Assembly: GCF_900102915.1 (NCBI RefSeq)
Contig: NZ_FNGG01000001.1
Span: forward strand, 434,001-498,000
Reading direction: 5' to 3'
DNA: 64,000 bases
Source of the DNA: Salinimicrobium catena
GTDB taxonomy: Bacteria; Bacteroidota; Bacteroidia; Flavobacteriales; Flavobacteriaceae
Shown here: positions 61,679 to 64,000 of the stretch, piece by piece
Position numbering within the stretch: the first letter of the stretch is position 1
Layout: each line of letters begins with the position of its first letter
Notes under the pieces: model-generated
Told to the model about the DNA's origin: nothing
Databases searched by the model: none
Seen by the model: only the letters and a program-made list of their open reading frames with translations
Translations under genes and position numbers: made by a program

Positions 61679-62119
61679 ATGAAGATCCTTGTCAAAAGAT
61701 TTGAAGAGCTGGGGCTACATGAGCTTTACGAGCTTTTGCAGCTGCGCTCTGAAGTTTTTGTGGTAGAACAGGATTGCGTCTACCAGGATATAGACGGCAA
61801 GGATGAGAAAGCTCTTCACGTCCTGGGATATGATAATGACAAACTGGTAGCTTATACCCGCCTCTTTCCTCCGGGAATATACTTTTCCGAAGCCGCCATC
61901 GGCAGGGTTGTAGTAAGGGAAAGCAGCCGAAAAAATAAGTTTGGGCATGACATTTTAAAGGCTTCTATAAAGGCAATCGAAGAGAATTACAGTACTAACA
62001 GGATCAAACTTTCTGCTCAAACCTATCTTACCAAATTTTACGAGAGCCATGGCTTCAAACAAATAGGCGAAGGTTACCTGGAAGATGGTATCCCTCACAT
62101 AGCCATGTTGAAGGAATAA
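61679..62119 (+). CDS. GNAT N-acetyltransferase, ElaA type
   Basis: 146 residues. GLHELYELLQLRSEVFVVEQ (about 12-31) followed by CVYQDIDGKDEKALHVLGYD is the ElaA-type start. IGRVVVRESSRKNKFGHDIL (about 75-94) is the acetyl-CoA-binding motif A, and KFYESHGFKQIGEGYLEDGI is motif B. Substrate unknown. Its stop abuts the stop of the S41 gene with no gap (62119/62120). Confidence 0.92.
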   Translation: MKILVKRFEELGLHELYELLQLRSEVFVVEQDCVYQDIDGKDEKALHVLGYDNDKLVAYTRLFPPGIYFSEAAIGRVVVRESSRKNKFGHDILKASIKAIEENYSTNRIKLSAQTYLTKFYESHGFKQIGEGYLEDGIPHIAMLKE

Positions 62120-63754
62120 TTACTGGAGTATCTTATTGTATTCTGCCGGGTCGTTTAATACTGTACGTGCTTTTCTTATCTCCGGATTGTTTTCTACATA
62201 ATATTTATACAAACCTTCTTTGTAAAAATACCTTTTAATGATCTCATCAGATAACAGACTGATGATCTCCTCTTTTTTATCTTCTATGGCCTGTTGCTTT
62301 GAAGTTTGAATCGTTTTTTCGATCTCTTTGTAATCCTGTGCAATTTCGTCATCAAAGCCTTCAAGCGCTGCCGCTTTTTTGAGTTCGGAAAGTTGTTTTT
62401 CCGTAAAGGTCTGGTAATCGAAATCTGTTGAAGCCAGGAACTTTTTGAAATCATTGAAATCTGTCTGGCTTAGATCAAGCGCTTCGGGAGAGGAAAGATC
62501 ATGTGAATAGTAGTAGTCTGTCGCATAGTCAAAGATTGAATTCTGCTGCAGGATCGCATTGGTGATACTGCTGTATTCCGAAGTTTCCAGTTTGATATCA
62601 GGAGAAATACCTCCTCCGTCATACACTTTTCGACCATTTCGGGTCTTGAATTCGTTATAATCTTCCTGACTGAACCTTATGGCGTTCCCTTCCTCGTCGC
62701 GGTTCTGATAATCCAGTGCCTGTATGCACCTGCCGCTTGGAGTGTAATAGCGTGAAATGGTCACTTTTAATTGGGTGCCGTAGGTAAGGTCTTTAGGCCG
62801 CTGTACCAGGCCTTTTCCAAAACTCCTGGCTCCTATGACTACGGCACGGTCAAGATCCTGCAGGGCACCCGCCACGATCTCGCTGGCAGAGGCGCTTCTG
62901 CCGTTAATGAGCACAGCTAGCGGAATTTCGCTGTCAATTGCTTTTCGGGTTGTGAAAAAGGTCTGGTTGTATTTTTCTACAGCCGATTTTGTACTGGTGA
63001 TCAACTCTCCTTCAGGAATGAAAATATTGGCCACATTAATAGCTTCGGAAAGCAGCCCGCCGGGATTGCCCCTAAGGTCAAGAATGATCTTCTCGGCTCC
63101 CTGTTCCTTCAGCTCCCTGAATGCCTGTACAGTTTCTGCTGAAGCATTGCGGTTAAATTGAGAAAGCACGATGTATCCGGTATTGTCCCCTATCAGTTTA
63201 TAAAATGGAACGGCTTTGATCTCAATAGCGCCCCTTGTAAGTACGGTCTTTTTAATCTCTCCCTGGCGGTTGTAGGTGAGTTCCACCCTACTATTTGGCG
63301 CCCCTTTCAGCAGCTCTCCTGCATCTTCGGTAAAATCAGCTACTGTTACGTCCCCTATCTTTATGATCTCATCTCCTGCTTTTAAACCGGCTTTATCTGC
63401 AGGATAATCTTGGTAGGGTTCGATAATGGTGATCTTGTTGTTCCTTATTCCCACTGTAGCTCCTATGCCTGTGTATTCCCCGGCGTTGTTGATCCTGGCC
63501 GCCTGCACTTCCTGCTCGTTCCAGTAATGCGTGTAAGGATCAAGATCTTCAAGCATCGCATTGATGGCGGTATCCATCAGTTCTGCCGGATTTGTTTCAT
63601 CAACATAGTTAAGGTTGAGTTCCTTGAACAGGGTGGTGAAGATCTCCAGCTGTTTGGCGATCTCGAAGAAATCAGCTTTAAAACTTATGGTACTAAAGAA
63701 AAGCACCAGCACAGTGGCCACTACTCCTAATCGTCTGGTATGGTTCCGGTTCAT
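62120..63754 (-). CDS. S41 family C-terminal processing peptidase
   Basis: 544 residues. An N-terminal membrane/signal segment (about 10-25) is followed by a PDZ domain (about 85-165, with YTGIGATVGIRNNKITIIEP and KAGLKAGDEIIKIGDV) and the protease core. AEKIILDLRGNPGGLLSEAI is the substrate-binding strand, GRSASASEIVAGALQD holds the nucleophile Ser, and GKGLVQRPKDL the general-base Lys. CtpA-like proteases trim envelope proteins. It starts just after rnpA (1 bp between stop and start), an arrangement I recall from other flavobacteria. Confidence 0.95.
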   Translation of the reverse strand: MNRNHTRRLGVVATVLVLFFSTISFKADFFEIAKQLEIFTTLFKELNLNYVDETNPAELMDTAINAMLEDLDPYTHYWNEQEVQAARINNAGEYTGIGATVGIRNNKITIIEPYQDYPADKAGLKAGDEIIKIGDVTVADFTEDAGELLKGAPNSRVELTYNRQGEIKKTVLTRGAIEIKAVPFYKLIGDNTGYIVLSQFNRNASAETVQAFRELKEQGAEKIILDLRGNPGGLLSEAINVANIFIPEGELITSTKSAVEKYNQTFFTTRKAIDSEIPLAVLINGRSASASEIVAGALQDLDRAVVIGARSFGKGLVQRPKDLTYGTQLKVTISRYYTPSGRCIQALDYQNRDEEGNAIRFSQEDYNEFKTRNGRKVYDGGGISPDIKLETSEYSSITNAILQQNSIFDYATDYYYSHDLSSPEALDLSQTDFNDFKKFLASTDFDYQTFTEKQLSELKKAAALEGFDDEIAQDYKEIEKTIQTSKQQAIEDKKEEIISLLSDEIIKRYFYKEGLYKYYVENNPEIRKARTVLNDPAEYNKILQ

Positions 63755-63755
63755 G

Positions 63756-64000
63756 TTATCTTGTTTTTTCTTTCTCTACCAGTCTCTTCAAGAGTTCTTC
63801 GGTTGCCGAAAAAACCTGTTGGTAAGTGGCTTTTTCCCTGCCGGTATATATGAGCATGAAAGCGTAGCGAGAATCTAACTGGCTACTAACAAGATACTTA
63901 TTTTTTCTGAATGCTTCCCGCATCAGTCTTTTCAATTTGATGCGGTCAACTGCTTTTTTATGATTTTTTTTAGGAACAGACACCCCCGTCTTGTTAAATT
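63756..64000 (-). CDS. rnpA: Ribonuclease P protein component (5' end cut by window)
   Basis: The frame enters from the right edge (about 81 residues visible). VSVPKKNHKKAVDRIKLKRL followed by MREAFRKNK is the RNR-type RNA-binding motif of RnpA, with upstream codons FNKTG also in frame. The GTG at 63983 lies inside the conserved core, so it is not the real start; the N-terminal 40-50 residues are outside the window. It binds RnpB RNA to cut tRNA 5' leaders. Confidence 0.9.
   Translation of the reverse strand, partial: FNKTGVSVPKKNHKKAVDRIKLKRLMREAFRKNKYLVSSQLDSRYAFMLIYTGREKATYQQVFSATEELLKRLVEKEKTR

Noticed and set aside
63756-63983. Complete short rnpA starting at GTG 63983
   Set aside because: The GTG is inside the conserved RnpA core and the frame stays open upstream to the window edge, so the gene is truncated by the window.

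Overview
The window is chromosomal DNA from a marine-type member of the Flavobacteriaceae (Bacteroidota), probably close to Gramella/Christiangramia, Salegentibacter or Zunongwangia. The basis is gene content (SprE/PorW, DUF4175, DUF4254, DUF4837 and DUF5687 families, an F-ATPase operon without beta and epsilon), the recurring -7 promoter box TAnnTTTG, and the near absence of Shine-Dalgarno sequences. It is almost entirely coding. Most of it is housekeeping and envelope genes; I see no prophage, transposase, CRISPR array or rRNA.

Layout. 1-4.7 kb (minus): TPR protein (cut at the left edge), sugar nucleotidyltransferase, dut, Wzx-like flippase and a lipoprotein. 4.8-13.9 kb (minus): sprE, bactofilin, atpZ, a DUF6168-like protein, then atpB-E-F-H-A, a four-helix-bundle cassette and atpG, ended by a strong terminator. 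14-16.2 kb: ABC exporter pair. 16.3-27.4 kb: ferredoxin reductase, GT39 and GT9 glycosyltransferases, purD, a CapK-like ligase, a GT2, a UDP-xylose synthase-like gene and an SRPBCC protein. 27.4-34.7 kb (minus): one tightly packed operon of M23 peptidase, GH3-like ligase, DUF6909 and rfbB-A-C-D for dTDP-L-rhamnose. 34.8-41.1 kb: tatA, DUF4837, MltD-like transglycosylase, pgk, holB, DoxX and OmpH/Skp. 41.3-49.5 kb: methyltransferase, mnmG, ybeY, a giant DUF4175 protein and gltX. 49.5-55.5 kb: two exported proteins, SPFH protein, YtxH/holin/DUF6327 trio, glnS and folB. 55.6-56.4 kb: tRNA-Cys followed by a tandem array derived from its 3' end. 56.4-64 kb: LysE, DUF2807, rnr, small proteins, rpiB, GNAT, S41 protease and a truncated rnpA.

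How the genes work together. Much of the window builds and energises the envelope: surface polysaccharide precursors and their export, peptidoglycan hydrolases, a type IX secretion/gliding lipoprotein encoded with the proton-translocating ATP synthase, and Tat and Skp-type export factors. Translation genes (gltX, glnS, mnmG, ybeY, rnr, rnpA, tRNA-Cys) form a second theme.

Most interesting signals. (1) A tandem array of 148-150 bp units behind tRNA-Cys. Each unit repeats the tRNA 3' end with the T-loop replaced by a GC-rich hairpin, plus the tRNA terminator. (2) Two parS-like palindromes flanking mnmG, suggesting an origin-proximal centromere. (3) A four-helix-bundle gene bounded by inverted repeats inside the ATP synthase operon. 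(4) A nucleoside-phosphorylase-like signature in the DUF6909 protein of the rhamnose operon. Family names come from recognising sequences by eye; no database search was run.
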